A stretch of 64,000 bases of DNA from the NCBI GenBank assembly GCA_003609755.1, contig AP017991.1, positions 3,769,001 through 3,833,000 on the forward strand. The letters run 5' to 3'. This document shows, piece by piece, positions 8,638 to 15,792 of this stretch (position 1 is its first letter; each line of letters starts with the position of its first letter). Source of the stretch: Planktothrix agardhii NIES-204 (lineage in GTDB: Bacteria; Cyanobacteriota; Cyanobacteriia; Cyanobacteriales; Microcoleaceae). A program made the translations under genes and the position numbers. The notes below the pieces were generated by a model that saw only the letters and a list, made by a program, of their open reading frames with translations, had not been told where the DNA came from and searched no databases.

Positions 8638-8961
8638 ATGGAAAACCAATCTCCAATCACCTTTAGTTTTTCCCTACCCGTCGGGTTACTAGACAACCAA
8701 GACAGACGACACCGGGACGGGGAAATGCGTCTAGCCACAGGTAAAGATGAATTGTACCAGACCGACCCCCGCAGCTTGGAAAATCCAGCCTATGGGACTC
8801 TGATCCTACTTTCGCGGGTTATTGTCCAGTTAGGGGAATTATCCCCCGTCACCCCAGAAGATTTAGAAGCACTGTTTCTCACGGACTGGCAATATTTACA
8901 GGAAGTTTACAACGCCATTAACCCCCCAGAATCAACAATTTCTACCACGGGGGAGTTATAG
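8638..8961 (+). CDS. Phage-tail-assembly-type small protein, copy 2
   Basis: 107 residues from ATG 8638 (a TTG codon just before it is also possible). It is a clear paralogue of the preceding gene: FSLPVGLLDNQDRRHRDGEMRL, NPAYGTLILLSRVIVQLG and LQEVYNAIN align with it along the whole length. Duplication of this small gene in tandem implies two versions of one assembly or adaptor function. Its stop codon TAG overlaps the presumed start of the next small gene. Confidence 0.75.
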   Translation: MENQSPITFSFSLPVGLLDNQDRRHRDGEMRLATGKDELYQTDPRSLENPAYGTLILLSRVIVQLGELSPVTPEDLEALFLTDWQYLQEVYNAINPPESTISTTGEL

Positions 8962-9104
8962 GCTACCCCCAAGAGGAGTTATATCGGGAGGTAGCCTTTA
9001 TTGCATTTCACTTTCACTGGTCACGGGAAGAAATTCTGAATTTAGATCATCGAGAACGACAACGTTGGGTTCAGGAAATTGCCTATTTAGTTAATACAGA
9101 TTAA
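8958..9104 (+). CDS. DUF6760-like small eCIS protein, apparently non-ATG start
   Basis: A 47-codon segment after the start codon reads GYPQEELYREVAFIAFHFHW, then SREEILNLDHRERQRWVQEI, matching my memory of the DUF6760 family in cyanobacterial and actinobacterial eCIS loci. No ATG, GTG or TTG lies in frame between the TAA at 8919 and the conserved region. The best candidate start is ATA at 8958: it overlaps the upstream TAG and follows a strong GGGGGAG motif at 8949-8955. Alternatives are ATC at 8931 or a sequencing error in the G run. The family call is good; the start is uncertain. Confidence 0.72.
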   Translation: MGYPQEELYREVAFIAFHFHWSREEILNLDHRERQRWVQEIAYLVNTD

Positions 9105-9145
9105 TGTTATGGCAGGGAACAGGGAACAGGGAGGAAAAGACTTTC

Positions 9146-9787
9146 TCAAAAGTGCATCATTTCCGGTTCCAAATAAGCCGCATCAATCCATTGTTGCATG
9201 GCTGGAAGTGACCAAATCATTTCAACATAAGCTTGTTCAACTTCTCCTAACTTGACATCATAAGTAACAAATCGAGAAATAACCGGGGCAAACATCGCAT
9301 CTGCAATCGTAAAATTTCCGAATAAAAATTCACCATGAGAGCCATATTTTTCTCGACATTCCCGCCAAATTGCCGTGATCCGATCAATATCATTTTGTAC
9401 ATCCGGTTTCATACCTTCTCTGGGGTAACGAGTCCGACAATTCATCGGCATTTGTTGCCTTAAATTGATAAATCCGGCGTGCATTTCATAACTTATACAA
9501 CGCGCATAAGTCCTGGCTTCTAAGTTTTGCGGCCATAAATCATGAATAAAATTTTCAGCAATATATTCACAAATGGCTAAGGATTCCCAAACCGTTAAAT
9601 CTCCATCTAATAATACCGGAACTTTCCCCGATGGAGAATAGCGCCGGATTTGTTTGTAGGTGTTGGGATTGCCTAAATCAATCAAAATTTCAGAAAAATT
9701 AATTCCGGCTTGCTTCAGAAGAAACCAAGGACGCAATGACCAAGAAGAATAATTTTTACTGCCAATCACCAGAGTTAACTGTCCCAT
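9146..9787 (-). CDS. Glutathione S-transferase family protein
   Basis: 213 residues from ATG 9787; an upstream in-frame ATG at 9856 would add 23 residues unlike the family. The thioredoxin-like N-terminal domain has LVIGSKNYSSWSLRPWFLLKQ, with the SxxS-R pattern of the active site, and the cis-proline segment GKVPVLL followed by ESLAICEYIAE. The C-terminal helical domain begins near residue 90 and includes FTIADAMFAPVISRF. Probably cytosolic, conjugating or reducing thiol substrates, but the substrate is unknown. Divergent from hisG across about 100 bp. Confidence 0.88.
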   Translation of the reverse strand: MGQLTLVIGSKNYSSWSLRPWFLLKQAGINFSEILIDLGNPNTYKQIRRYSPSGKVPVLLDGDLTVWESLAICEYIAENFIHDLWPQNLEARTYARCISYEMHAGFINLRQQMPMNCRTRYPREGMKPDVQNDIDRITAIWRECREKYGSHGEFLFGNFTIADAMFAPVISRFVTYDVKLGEVEQAYVEMIWSLPAMQQWIDAAYLEPEMMHF

Positions 9788-9890
9788 AATCTGGTAAATA
9801 AAAGTTAGGGTAATTATTGTCGTTTCAACAGATACCGAATTTTCGGCGAACTGCACTGATAAATCCTAAATCCTATCATTCCTCATTCCT

Positions 9891-10532
9891 ATGATCACCG
9901 TAGCACTGCCTAAAGGCGCTTTATTCATAGATACAATTCGACTTCTGCAAGCCGTTGGACTTGATTTTAGTGCTTTTTTAGATCCCAGCAATCGACAACT
10001 GCAAATTTATGATCCCACCCAAACGGCCAAGGCATTATTAGTGCGGGCGCAAGATGTCCCGGTTTATGTGGAATATGGTCAAGCCCAGTTAGGTATTGTT
10101 GGTTATGATGTCCTGCGAGAGAAAAAGCCTCAAGTAGCTTCACTGGTTGATCTCAAGTTTGGAAAATGCCGGATGTCGGTTGCGGTTAAACAATCAAGTC
10201 CCTATCAAATTCCGGTAGAATTACCACCCCATAGTCGGGTCGCTTCCAAATTTGTCCACTGTGCCAGCGAGTATTTTGAGAGTTTGGATTTACCTGTAGA
10301 AATTATACCTCTCTACGGCTCCGTTGAATTGGGGCCGATTACGGGAATGTCTGAAGCCATTGTGGATTTAGTCTCTACGGGTAAAACATTACAGCAAAAT
10401 GGATTAACGGAAATTGAGGTGTTATTTGAAAGTACGGCCTACTTAATTGCCCATCCCTTAAGTTATCGTTTAAATACGGGCGGACTGAAAGATTTAATTA
10501 CTCAAATCCAAGCACAATTGATTAATGGTTAA
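9891..10532 (+). CDS. hisG: ATP phosphoribosyltransferase, short form
   Basis: 213 residues beginning [20 protein letters not shown]. Conserved features include the [11 protein letters not shown] segment and the C-terminal PRPP-binding stretch [23 protein letters not shown] (read with V for the usual residues). It lacks the C-terminal ACT-like regulatory domain of the ~300-residue long form, so it should need the HisZ subunit, which is not in this window. It catalyses the first step of histidine synthesis: ATP plus PRPP to phosphoribosyl-ATP. Confidence 0.95.
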   Translation: MITVALPKGALFIDTIRLLQAVGLDFSAFLDPSNRQLQIYDPTQTAKALLVRAQDVPVYVEYGQAQLGIVGYDVLREKKPQVASLVDLKFGKCRMSVAVKQSSPYQIPVELPPHSRVASKFVHCASEYFESLDLPVEIIPLYGSVELGPITGMSEAIVDLVSTGKTLQQNGLTEIEVLFESTAYLIAHPLSYRLNTGGLKDLITQIQAQLING

Positions 10533-10558
10533 AGCATAATCTTTTTGGATTTAACTAT

Positions 10559-10732
10559 CTAAAGATGATAGGGTTTAGTCGTTGTTTCTTGAGCATTTGC
10601 CCTCAGCATTTGCTCAAAAACCTGGGCTTCTACGGGACGACTAAACCAATATCCCTGTAAACAATCGCAACCATGATCTCGCAAAAATTCTTGTTCGGCT
10701 TTAGTTTCTACTCCTTCTGCAATCACTCTCAT
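10559..10732 (-). pseudogene. EAL-domain C-terminal remnant
   Basis: A 57-codon open frame begins MRVIAEGVETKAEQEFL and continues DHGCDCLQGYWFSRPVEA, which is the last third of a cyclic-di-GMP phosphodiesterase EAL domain. An in-frame TAA three codons before the ATG and the absence of upstream EAL motifs show that the rest is gone. It lies between hisG and the DUF948 gene, both of which are intact, so this looks like a deletion scar. Confidence 0.8.
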
Positions 10733-10756
10733 TTTAATTTAAACTTGCTATAGATC

Positions 10757-11296
10757 CTAATCTCTTTGATTCAAAGAATGATAACTTTCGCCTAAATCTT
10801 CATCTTCTAACTCAAAATTAGTATCCGAATAAAGTTCCAAGCGTTGAATATTTCGTTCCCGTAACTGATGTAAATTTCTGCTATTTCCGGGTAAACGATT
10901 GGCTGCTCGGCGTTGCGATTCAGAAGTAGCAGGTTTGCGAGTAAAAGTTTTCCAAGCCACTCGAATTCCCGTAAAAATACCGCCCGTGGTAGATTGCAAT
11001 TTTCTTGCTTGCAGTCTAGCACTATCTAAGCCTTGATCGACTTGTTTAACCACTTGACCCACACTTTGTACCCCCTCGCTAACATCCTCAGTGAGTTCGG
11101 TAATTTCCAACCCCGTTAACCGAATTGATTCCAAAGTGGGAGGAAATTCCCGCGCCAGAGTATCTGCCAATTTTTCTACACTCCGAGCCGCCCTTGCAAT
11201 AGCTTGCAAAGCAGGTAAAGCCACAATCACAACAGCAGTAAGGCTGACTGCAACAAAAAACAGTGACAGTCCAAGCCAAAATAAAGGTTCAGTCAC
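10757..11296 (-). CDS. DUF948-like membrane protein
   Basis: 179 residues. One membrane segment at about 6-30 (LGLSLFFVAVSLTAVVIVALPALQ, read in part) is followed by an amphipathic, coiled-coil-like region with TLAREFPPTLESIRLTG and DVSEGVQSVGQVVKQ, the DUF948 pattern. The C-terminal 70 residues are charged and probably disordered. Function is unknown; DUF948 proteins often sit beside YtxH-type proteins, as here, and are linked to envelope or stress roles. Likely co-transcribed after the YtxH-like gene. Confidence 0.75.
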   Translation of the reverse strand: MTEPLFWLGLSLFFVAVSLTAVVIVALPALQAIARAARSVEKLADTLAREFPPTLESIRLTGLEITELTEDVSEGVQSVGQVVKQVDQGLDSARLQARKLQSTTGGIFTGIRVAWKTFTRKPATSESQRRAANRLPGNSRNLHQLRERNIQRLELYSDTNFELEDEDLGESYHSLNQRD

Positions 11297-11371
11297 TGGA
11301 TTTCCATTAACAACAAAATATTTTCGTCCGTCACAATTAGTATAGCGATTTTCAGGGAAAATCCCCGATCC

Positions 11372-11719
11372 CTAGCGTTCTCCTGTGGTTTTTGAGGACT
11401 CAGAGATAGGTTTTTGGGCTTCAGGATTATAGAGGGTTTGTTGTTGTTGACTCGCTTCTAATCCAGCCGAAATCGCCTCTTTGAGACGAATCAAGGTTTC
11501 ATCCCAATTGCGTAATGCAGATTCCGAAAGTCGATTAGCCTGCACTTGAACATTAGTAGATAGATCTTCTGCGAGTTCCGGTAAAGCCTCGGCCGATTTT
11601 TTAACTAACTGTCTGGTTTCTTTCCCCGAACGAGGAGCCACCAATAAACCGACTACCGTACCGACCACCGACCCCAAAACCAAACCCCCTAAAAACCGTC
11701 CTAAGCGTTGATTTGACAT
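11372..11719 (-). CDS. YtxH-domain protein
   Basis: 115 residues from ATG 11719; the upstream in-frame start at 11743 adds eight atypical residues. The N-terminal glycine-rich membrane hairpin GRFLGGLVLGSVVGTVVGLL is followed by APRSGKETRQ, the YtxH signature. The rest is an amphipathic helix. YtxH proteins are small membrane proteins of unknown, stress-associated function. It pairs with the DUF948-like gene 75 bp downstream. Confidence 0.82.
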   Translation of the reverse strand: MSNQRLGRFLGGLVLGSVVGTVVGLLVAPRSGKETRQLVKKSAEALPELAEDLSTNVQVQANRLSESALRNWDETLIRLKEAISAGLEASQQQQTLYNPEAQKPISESSKTTGER

Positions 11720-11763
11720 ATTGAATCGCAGTACCAATTCCATCTATTTTAACAATTTTGTTC

Positions 11764-12078
11764 CTAGAGATTTGATTTTCTGGGTTTTCCTCCTTTTGGC
11801 CAGACCCTAACGGCCAAGGAAATTAACCCCAGAGCTTGTTCGAGTTGTTGTTGTTGTACCTGAAGTTGATGATATTTTTGTCGGAGTTTAGTAGTTCCCT
11901 GTTGTCCAGAATTAATAAACTTGGGGGCTTTCTCCAAAACAAAACGGGTGCGTTGTTCCATCAGGATTAACTTTTTTTCCAAACGATTAATTGTTAATGT
12001 CAACATCCAGATTTTTCTCGCTAAATATAAACACAGCAGAGAAATTAAAATATTAATGACAATAACGATAATAACCAT
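11764..12078 (-). CDS. Hypothetical protein with N-terminal membrane helix and coiled coil
   Basis: 104 residues. A hydrophobic N-terminus (MVIIVIVINILISLLCLYLA) is followed by a Lys/Gln-rich helix (QLQVQQQQLEQALGLIS) and a basic tail. I do not recognise a named family. It lies 44 bp upstream of the YtxH-like gene on the same strand and 18 bp downstream of the pentapeptide-repeat gene, so the four genes from 12618 to 10757 probably form one operon of small envelope-associated proteins. Confidence 0.65.
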   Translation of the reverse strand: MVIIVIVINILISLLCLYLARKIWMLTLTINRLEKKLILMEQRTRFVLEKAPKFINSGQQGTTKLRQKYHQLQVQQQQLEQALGLISLAVRVWPKGGKPRKSNL

Positions 12079-12096
12079 TTTTCTAGGGATTATTGT

Positions 12097-12618
12097 TTAA
12101 TATCCATCCGGCCCGATGGTGGTTTGATCACAGTTTGCATCGGATAAATTTGCCATTTTGGATCGGAATAAATTACATCCAGCTAATTGGGCATTTGTTA
12201 ACTTGGCATTTTCCAAATTCGCATTACTCAAATCCGTATGTCTGAGGTCAGCTGACATTAGATTAGCACTCGATAAATCCGCCCCTTGTAAATTACAATA
12301 GCTTAAATTAGCACCCCTTAAATCAGCATGGCGAAGGTTGCATCGAAATAAGGTACTCCCTTGTAAATTCGATTCGGATAAATCCACTTGATAAAGTTGT
12401 GTATCCCCCAGTTGCGCCTCCTGAATTTGGGTTTTCTGTAAATTAGCGTAGCTGAGGTTGGAATAGGGTATATAAATCCGGTTTAAATTACTACCCGCCA
12501 AGCCAATTTCCTCCAGGTTGGCTTCAAATAGATCTGAATCACTTAAATCAATAGCGCCAAAGTCCCGTTTACCCTGACTGTATAAAGCGAGTAATTCCTC
12601 TGAACTAATTTTCTGCAT
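12097..12618 (-). CDS. Pentapeptide-repeat protein
   Basis: 173 residues. After a short N-terminal helix (ISSEELLALYSQGKRDF), nearly the whole protein is built from A(D/N)L-x-x pentapeptides, such as ADLRGANLSYCNLQGADLSS, which fold into a right-handed quadrilateral beta-helix. Such proteins are abundant in cyanobacteria; most have no assigned function. The N-terminal short helix (ELLxLYxxGxRDF) is common in the cyanobacterial subgroup. First gene of the minus-strand run towards 10757. Confidence 0.88.
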   Translation of the reverse strand: MQKISSEELLALYSQGKRDFGAIDLSDSDLFEANLEEIGLAGSNLNRIYIPYSNLSYANLQKTQIQEAQLGDTQLYQVDLSESNLQGSTLFRCNLRHADLRGANLSYCNLQGADLSSANLMSADLRHTDLSNANLENAKLTNAQLAGCNLFRSKMANLSDANCDQTTIGPDGY

Positions 12619-12781
12619 TGTTTATCAAAAATGGGAGCAAAAAGACCCGCACCATAAGGAACTTTGGTGTCGGGAGGATGTCAACTATCAAGCCACGAAA
12701 CCCAAACTACCTCAAAAATTGAGGCGGTTGGAAAAACAGGGAAAATATTTTTGCCTAACCTCTGTCTACTTTAAAACCTAG
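12617..12781 (+). pseudogene. Possible coding remnant without start codon
   Basis: The frame 12617-12781 is open and protein-like (KDPHHKELWCREDVNYQ, then KLRRLEKQGKYFCL), ending at TAG. It has no ATG, GTG or TTG in frame near its beginning. It may be the 3' end of a lost gene or a short gene with an unusual start. I do not recognise the family. Confidence 0.3.
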
Positions 12782-12839
12782 TCCGAAATAGCCATGCTGT
12801 GTTAACAATTTTTTTTGTTTCTATCGGAGGTTACAGGTC

Positions 12840-12923
12840 ATGGCGTTAATAGATTCAGCGATTCGGGGGAAGGAGGGTAAAATTGAATCAGGGGAACACC
12901 AAGCCCGAAAAATCGTACACTAG
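12840..12923 (+). CDS. Possible 27-residue ORF with good ribosome binding site
   Basis: ATG to TAG, beginning MALIDSAIRGKEGKIES. A clear CGGAGGTT site lies at 12825-12832, 7 bases before the ATG. It is hydrophilic and charged with no recognisable family. The rest of the 12619-13030 gap shows nothing else I can name. Either a small protein gene or a leader to the DUF3038 operon. Confidence 0.35.
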   Translation: MALIDSAIRGKEGKIESGEHQARKIVH

Positions 12924-13030
12924 AAAATTGTGTTCTCAAGCGATGGAGATAACGAAGGTTATTATGGCATCGTTGTTGTATATTCCCTAACTATTCCGAT
13001 AACCATTAATGTGTTGACATTAATATTGCT

Positions 13031-13669
13031 GTGAGTGTAATGCAGTTAGAACAGTCTCAAAGTCAGTCAATTCCAATTATATTGGACAGTTTACCCGATC
13101 TACCGTTTGGTGAAAAAGGCCAGGTCGTGAGCCTGTCGAACGGATGTCCACGTCGCGCCCGCTTAGAAATTGATTTAATGTTACTGGCGATTGAAGCCTT
13201 GTATCTGGGGGGGGCAGAATATATGCTGGTCGTGATCTCAGAACTGGATTTACAAACGGTCATCCCCAATCGGGTAGAATTGTGGCGAATCCGCAGTACC
13301 AACCCGTTACGCCGATTTAGCCAGCGTCGGGCGCTGAGTCTGTTAGAAGCCAAAGCCCTAGTCGTGATTATCTCTAACCTGGGAAGACGGTTAACGGCCA
13401 GAATTCGGCAGTTACTCATGGATTATGAAGCCCTAACCCAAAAACAAATTCCGATTGAACGACATTTACAATTGTCCAACTACTTAACCCAATTTCGGGC
13501 GCATTTCCGCAGTCGGATGAATCCCCGGCGGGCGTTGGTGATGGCCTATAGTTCCGATGAAAAGTTAAACCAGTTAGGGATACGTTTGTTAGAGAAACTG
13601 CTTTTTTGTACAGGGACGGCTGGAATGCAGCGATTTTGGATTAGTTTGTTTGATGGAGAATTCTCATGA
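13031..13669 (+). CDS. DUF3038 family protein
   Basis: 212 residues from GTG 13031; an ATG at 13040 is an equally good start. The conserved core reads GCPRRARLEIDLMLLAIEAL, then RVELWRIRSTNPLRR and RALSLLEAKALVVIISNLGRR, which is the cyanobacterial DUF3038 pattern. An unusual 10-12 residue segment (EKGQVVSLSN) lies between LPDLPF and GCPRR and is encoded by a known type of short palindrome-like repeat (GTCGTGAGCCTGTCGAAC). Its stop overlaps the next gene's ATG (ATGA), so it is translationally coupled to the DUF4335 gene. Function unknown. Confidence 0.85.
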   Translation: MSVMQLEQSQSQSIPIILDSLPDLPFGEKGQVVSLSNGCPRRARLEIDLMLLAIEALYLGGAEYMLVVISELDLQTVIPNRVELWRIRSTNPLRRFSQRRALSLLEAKALVVIISNLGRRLTARIRQLLMDYEALTQKQIPIERHLQLSNYLTQFRAHFRSRMNPRRALVMAYSSDEKLNQLGIRLLEKLLFCTGTAGMQRFWISLFDGEFS

Positions 13670-14751
13670 CGATTGAACGTCAATACAGTTTACCGAACTG
13701 CAAACTAATTTTGCAGGGTTACAACACCGGAAGCGATGGTAAATCCGATGGACGGGCTAGTTTAAATGTTCTGATGAATGCAGAATGTCATTTTGTCGGC
13801 TATCCCCAGCCCATCACCGGAGGACGGGAGTTTTTTGAGAGTTTAGTTCGACAGGTTAGTCGCTATGTTCAAGGGTTCCTAAGTGGACTCAGAGCCCCGG
13901 AATCCTTCCGTCAGCAACCGGAGTTAGTTGAGTTACATTCAATTGCGGGAGAATTACATCAATTAACCGTTCATCACCCCCCCCAGGAAAAGTCTTCGGA
14001 TGAAGTTTCCTTAGCTGCTGCGCCGCCAGTTCAGGTCAATTTGACCACGGTACAATTATTTGATTTGGTGGAAGCGGTGGATCAATTTTTGGCCGATAGC
14101 CAGACTTTACCCGAACTGTCTATCCAGTTACAACCCCTGTCTAAACGTTATCTCAAACCGGAACAGCCTATTGCTCAAAGGGCGGTTCCAGCAGCAATTG
14201 GGATATCGAGTCTAGCCTTAACCGCTTTGGCGTTGTTTGCTTTACCGATTCCCGATATTAAACGACCCGAAGACCCGAAACTGCAACCGCAAACCCAAAG
14301 CTCAACGGTTCCTACACCAACAGCCATTCCCCCCCAAGGGTCTTCTCCCCAAACAACCGTACCGCAATCTTTACCCCCTAATCTTTCCAGTCCTCCCCCG
14401 ATTACCAATCCCCAAGAACTTAAGGATTTAAAAGCTCAATTAATTGAAAAGCTCACTCAAGCCTGGATACCGACAGCATCGGTAAAAACTCCCTTAATCT
14501 ATCGGGTGAGCGTGGCCAAAGATGGGGCAATTGTGGGTTATAAGTCTTTGAACCCGGAACTAGGAACGGAAACGAAACAAACACCCCTACCGGATTTATT
14601 GTATAAACCTGTAGGAAGTCGTCAAACCAATGAGCCTTTGGCCGATTTTCAGGTGACGTTTAATCCTGATGGGAATTTAGAGGTGAGTAATTTAGCGAGT
14701 AACACCGAGGCGAATCCCCAAACTTCCCCCAAAACCCCCGCCTCCAATTAA
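13666..14751 (+). CDS. DUF4335 family protein with central membrane segment
   Basis: 361 residues. The N-terminal ~120 residues match DUF4335: MTIERQYSLPNCKLILQGY..., LNVLMNAECHFVGYPQP and a GFLSGL segment. A single hydrophobic helix at about 175-195 (AAIGISSLALTALALFALP) is followed by a long Pro/Thr/Gln-rich linker and a C-terminal domain of about 100 residues (VSVAKDGAIVGYKSLN). The layout suggests an N-terminal domain on one side of a membrane and a C-terminal domain on the other. It overlaps DUF3038 by 4 bp and precedes an OmpA-like gene by 12 bp. Function unknown. Confidence 0.83.
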   Translation: MTIERQYSLPNCKLILQGYNTGSDGKSDGRASLNVLMNAECHFVGYPQPITGGREFFESLVRQVSRYVQGFLSGLRAPESFRQQPELVELHSIAGELHQLTVHHPPQEKSSDEVSLAAAPPVQVNLTTVQLFDLVEAVDQFLADSQTLPELSIQLQPLSKRYLKPEQPIAQRAVPAAIGISSLALTALALFALPIPDIKRPEDPKLQPQTQSSTVPTPTAIPPQGSSPQTTVPQSLPPNLSSPPPITNPQELKDLKAQLIEKLTQAWIPTASVKTPLIYRVSVAKDGAIVGYKSLNPELGTETKQTPLPDLLYKPVGSRQTNEPLADFQVTFNPDGNLEVSNLASNTEANPQTSPKTPASN

Positions 14752-14763
14752 GGAGACCGATTT

Positions 14764-15654
14764 ATGACCCAATCTGCAAAGCCCCGCCCCAAACCTTCCC
14801 AGCCCTCCCCTCGCCGATTTCGAGGCTTCTTATTTTTTGGGACGATGGTGTTTAATCTCCTACTTTTGGGGGTGGGTTCCTCTATTGCTTGGTTGGTGGG
14901 AATGGCCGTGGCTCAGGTCTATCCGAATTCGAGTTCTGAGGTTCCGTTGACGCAGCAATTGCTCAATCAATTTCAGCATCAGGGTTCCCAGGGAATAGTC
15001 CCTCCGCCAATGGTTAGTCCTCCGGCTCCGCAACCGATTCCCGCACCCAGTCAACGGTTAACTGACCCCCAACGTCAACAACTGCGGATACAGTTACAGC
15101 AGTTACAGGGACAGTTAAATACCTTGATTGGACGGACGGCGGCCGTAGAAAGTCAATTGGGAGCCAGTCGTCCCACGGAACCCCTGGAGGAACGTTTACA
15201 AATTCTGGAACAGCAATTGGCTTCTGCACCCCCGATTTCAGGTTCAGGAAGTAATAAACCTGCTCCGCCACCTATTTCAGCCACGCCTGAACGTCGTCAA
15301 AGTTCTAATACCCTGGTGGTGACTTTTCCCAGTGATGTGTTGTTTGATGTGGGTAGTACAATTTTACGTCCCGGGGCTAACGTGATTTTAGATACGATTA
15401 TTGCTGATATTAAAACCTATAAGGGTTCTGCTGTTAGGGTTATGGGTCATACGGATAATCAAGGCAGTTCTCAACAAAATTTAGATTTATCCTTTAGTCG
15501 CGCAGAAGCGGTGATGAAATATTTATCCGAGGCGATTGGTACAGAATACCACTGGGCCGCAATTGGATACGGGGCAAATCGTCCCGCAGTTAATAATAAT
15601 TCTGCAAATAATCGACAACTAAACCATCGAATTGAAGTAGCCATTACCCCATAA
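14764..15654 (+). CDS. OmpA/MotB-domain envelope protein
   Basis: 296 residues; RBS AAGGAG 7-12 bases before the ATG. An N-terminal membrane anchor (residues ~20-48: LFFGTMVFNLLLLGVGSSIA) is followed by a Pro/Gln-rich linker with a short coiled coil. A C-terminal OmpA domain spans about 180-296, with the peptidoglycan-binding motif VMGHTDNQGSSQQN, LSFSRAEAVMKYL and NNRQLNHRIEV. It is anchored in the inner membrane rather than forming an outer-membrane barrel, so it resembles MotB/TolR-type organisation. It completes the DUF3038-DUF4335 operon and suggests that this operon acts at the cell wall. Confidence 0.9.
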   Translation: MTQSAKPRPKPSQPSPRRFRGFLFFGTMVFNLLLLGVGSSIAWLVGMAVAQVYPNSSSEVPLTQQLLNQFQHQGSQGIVPPPMVSPPAPQPIPAPSQRLTDPQRQQLRIQLQQLQGQLNTLIGRTAAVESQLGASRPTEPLEERLQILEQQLASAPPISGSGSNKPAPPPISATPERRQSSNTLVVTFPSDVLFDVGSTILRPGANVILDTIIADIKTYKGSAVRVMGHTDNQGSSQQNLDLSFSRAEAVMKYLSEAIGTEYHWAAIGYGANRPAVNNNSANNRQLNHRIEVAITP

Positions 15655-15656
15655 AT

Positions 15657-15791
15657 CAGTCATCAGTTATCAGTTATCAGTTATCAGTTTAAGAGTTATC
15701 AGTTTAAGAGTTAAGTAATTAACTAATAAAACCAAAACCCAAAACCCAAAACCCAAAACCCATTACCTGTTCCCTGTTCCCTGTTCCCTGA
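15657..15791. repeat. Low-complexity tandem repeats between OmpA-like gene and fmt
   Basis: Units of CAGTTAT (15657-15705), AAAACCC (15737-15760) and TGTTCCC (15767-15790) occur in tandem. The units are heptamers, as elsewhere in this window. The last block ends just before the fmt ATG and leaves no room for a normal Shine-Dalgarno site. Confidence 0.8.
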
Positions 15792-15792
15792 A

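Noticed and set aside
8919-8961. Programmed -1 frameshift joining the assembly protein to the DUF6760 frame
   Set aside because: The G run before the stop does not fit a standard X-XXY-YYZ slippery heptamer and no stem-loop follows. A non-standard start is simpler.
4397-9104. Prophage tail region
   Set aside because: No capsid, portal, terminase, integrase or lysis gene is visible, while AAA+ ATPase, Pvc16-like and DUF6760-like genes are markers of injection systems.
13063-13419. 118-codon minus-strand open frame inside DUF3038
   Set aside because: Complete overlap with a conserved gene and no recognisable domain; a shadow frame.
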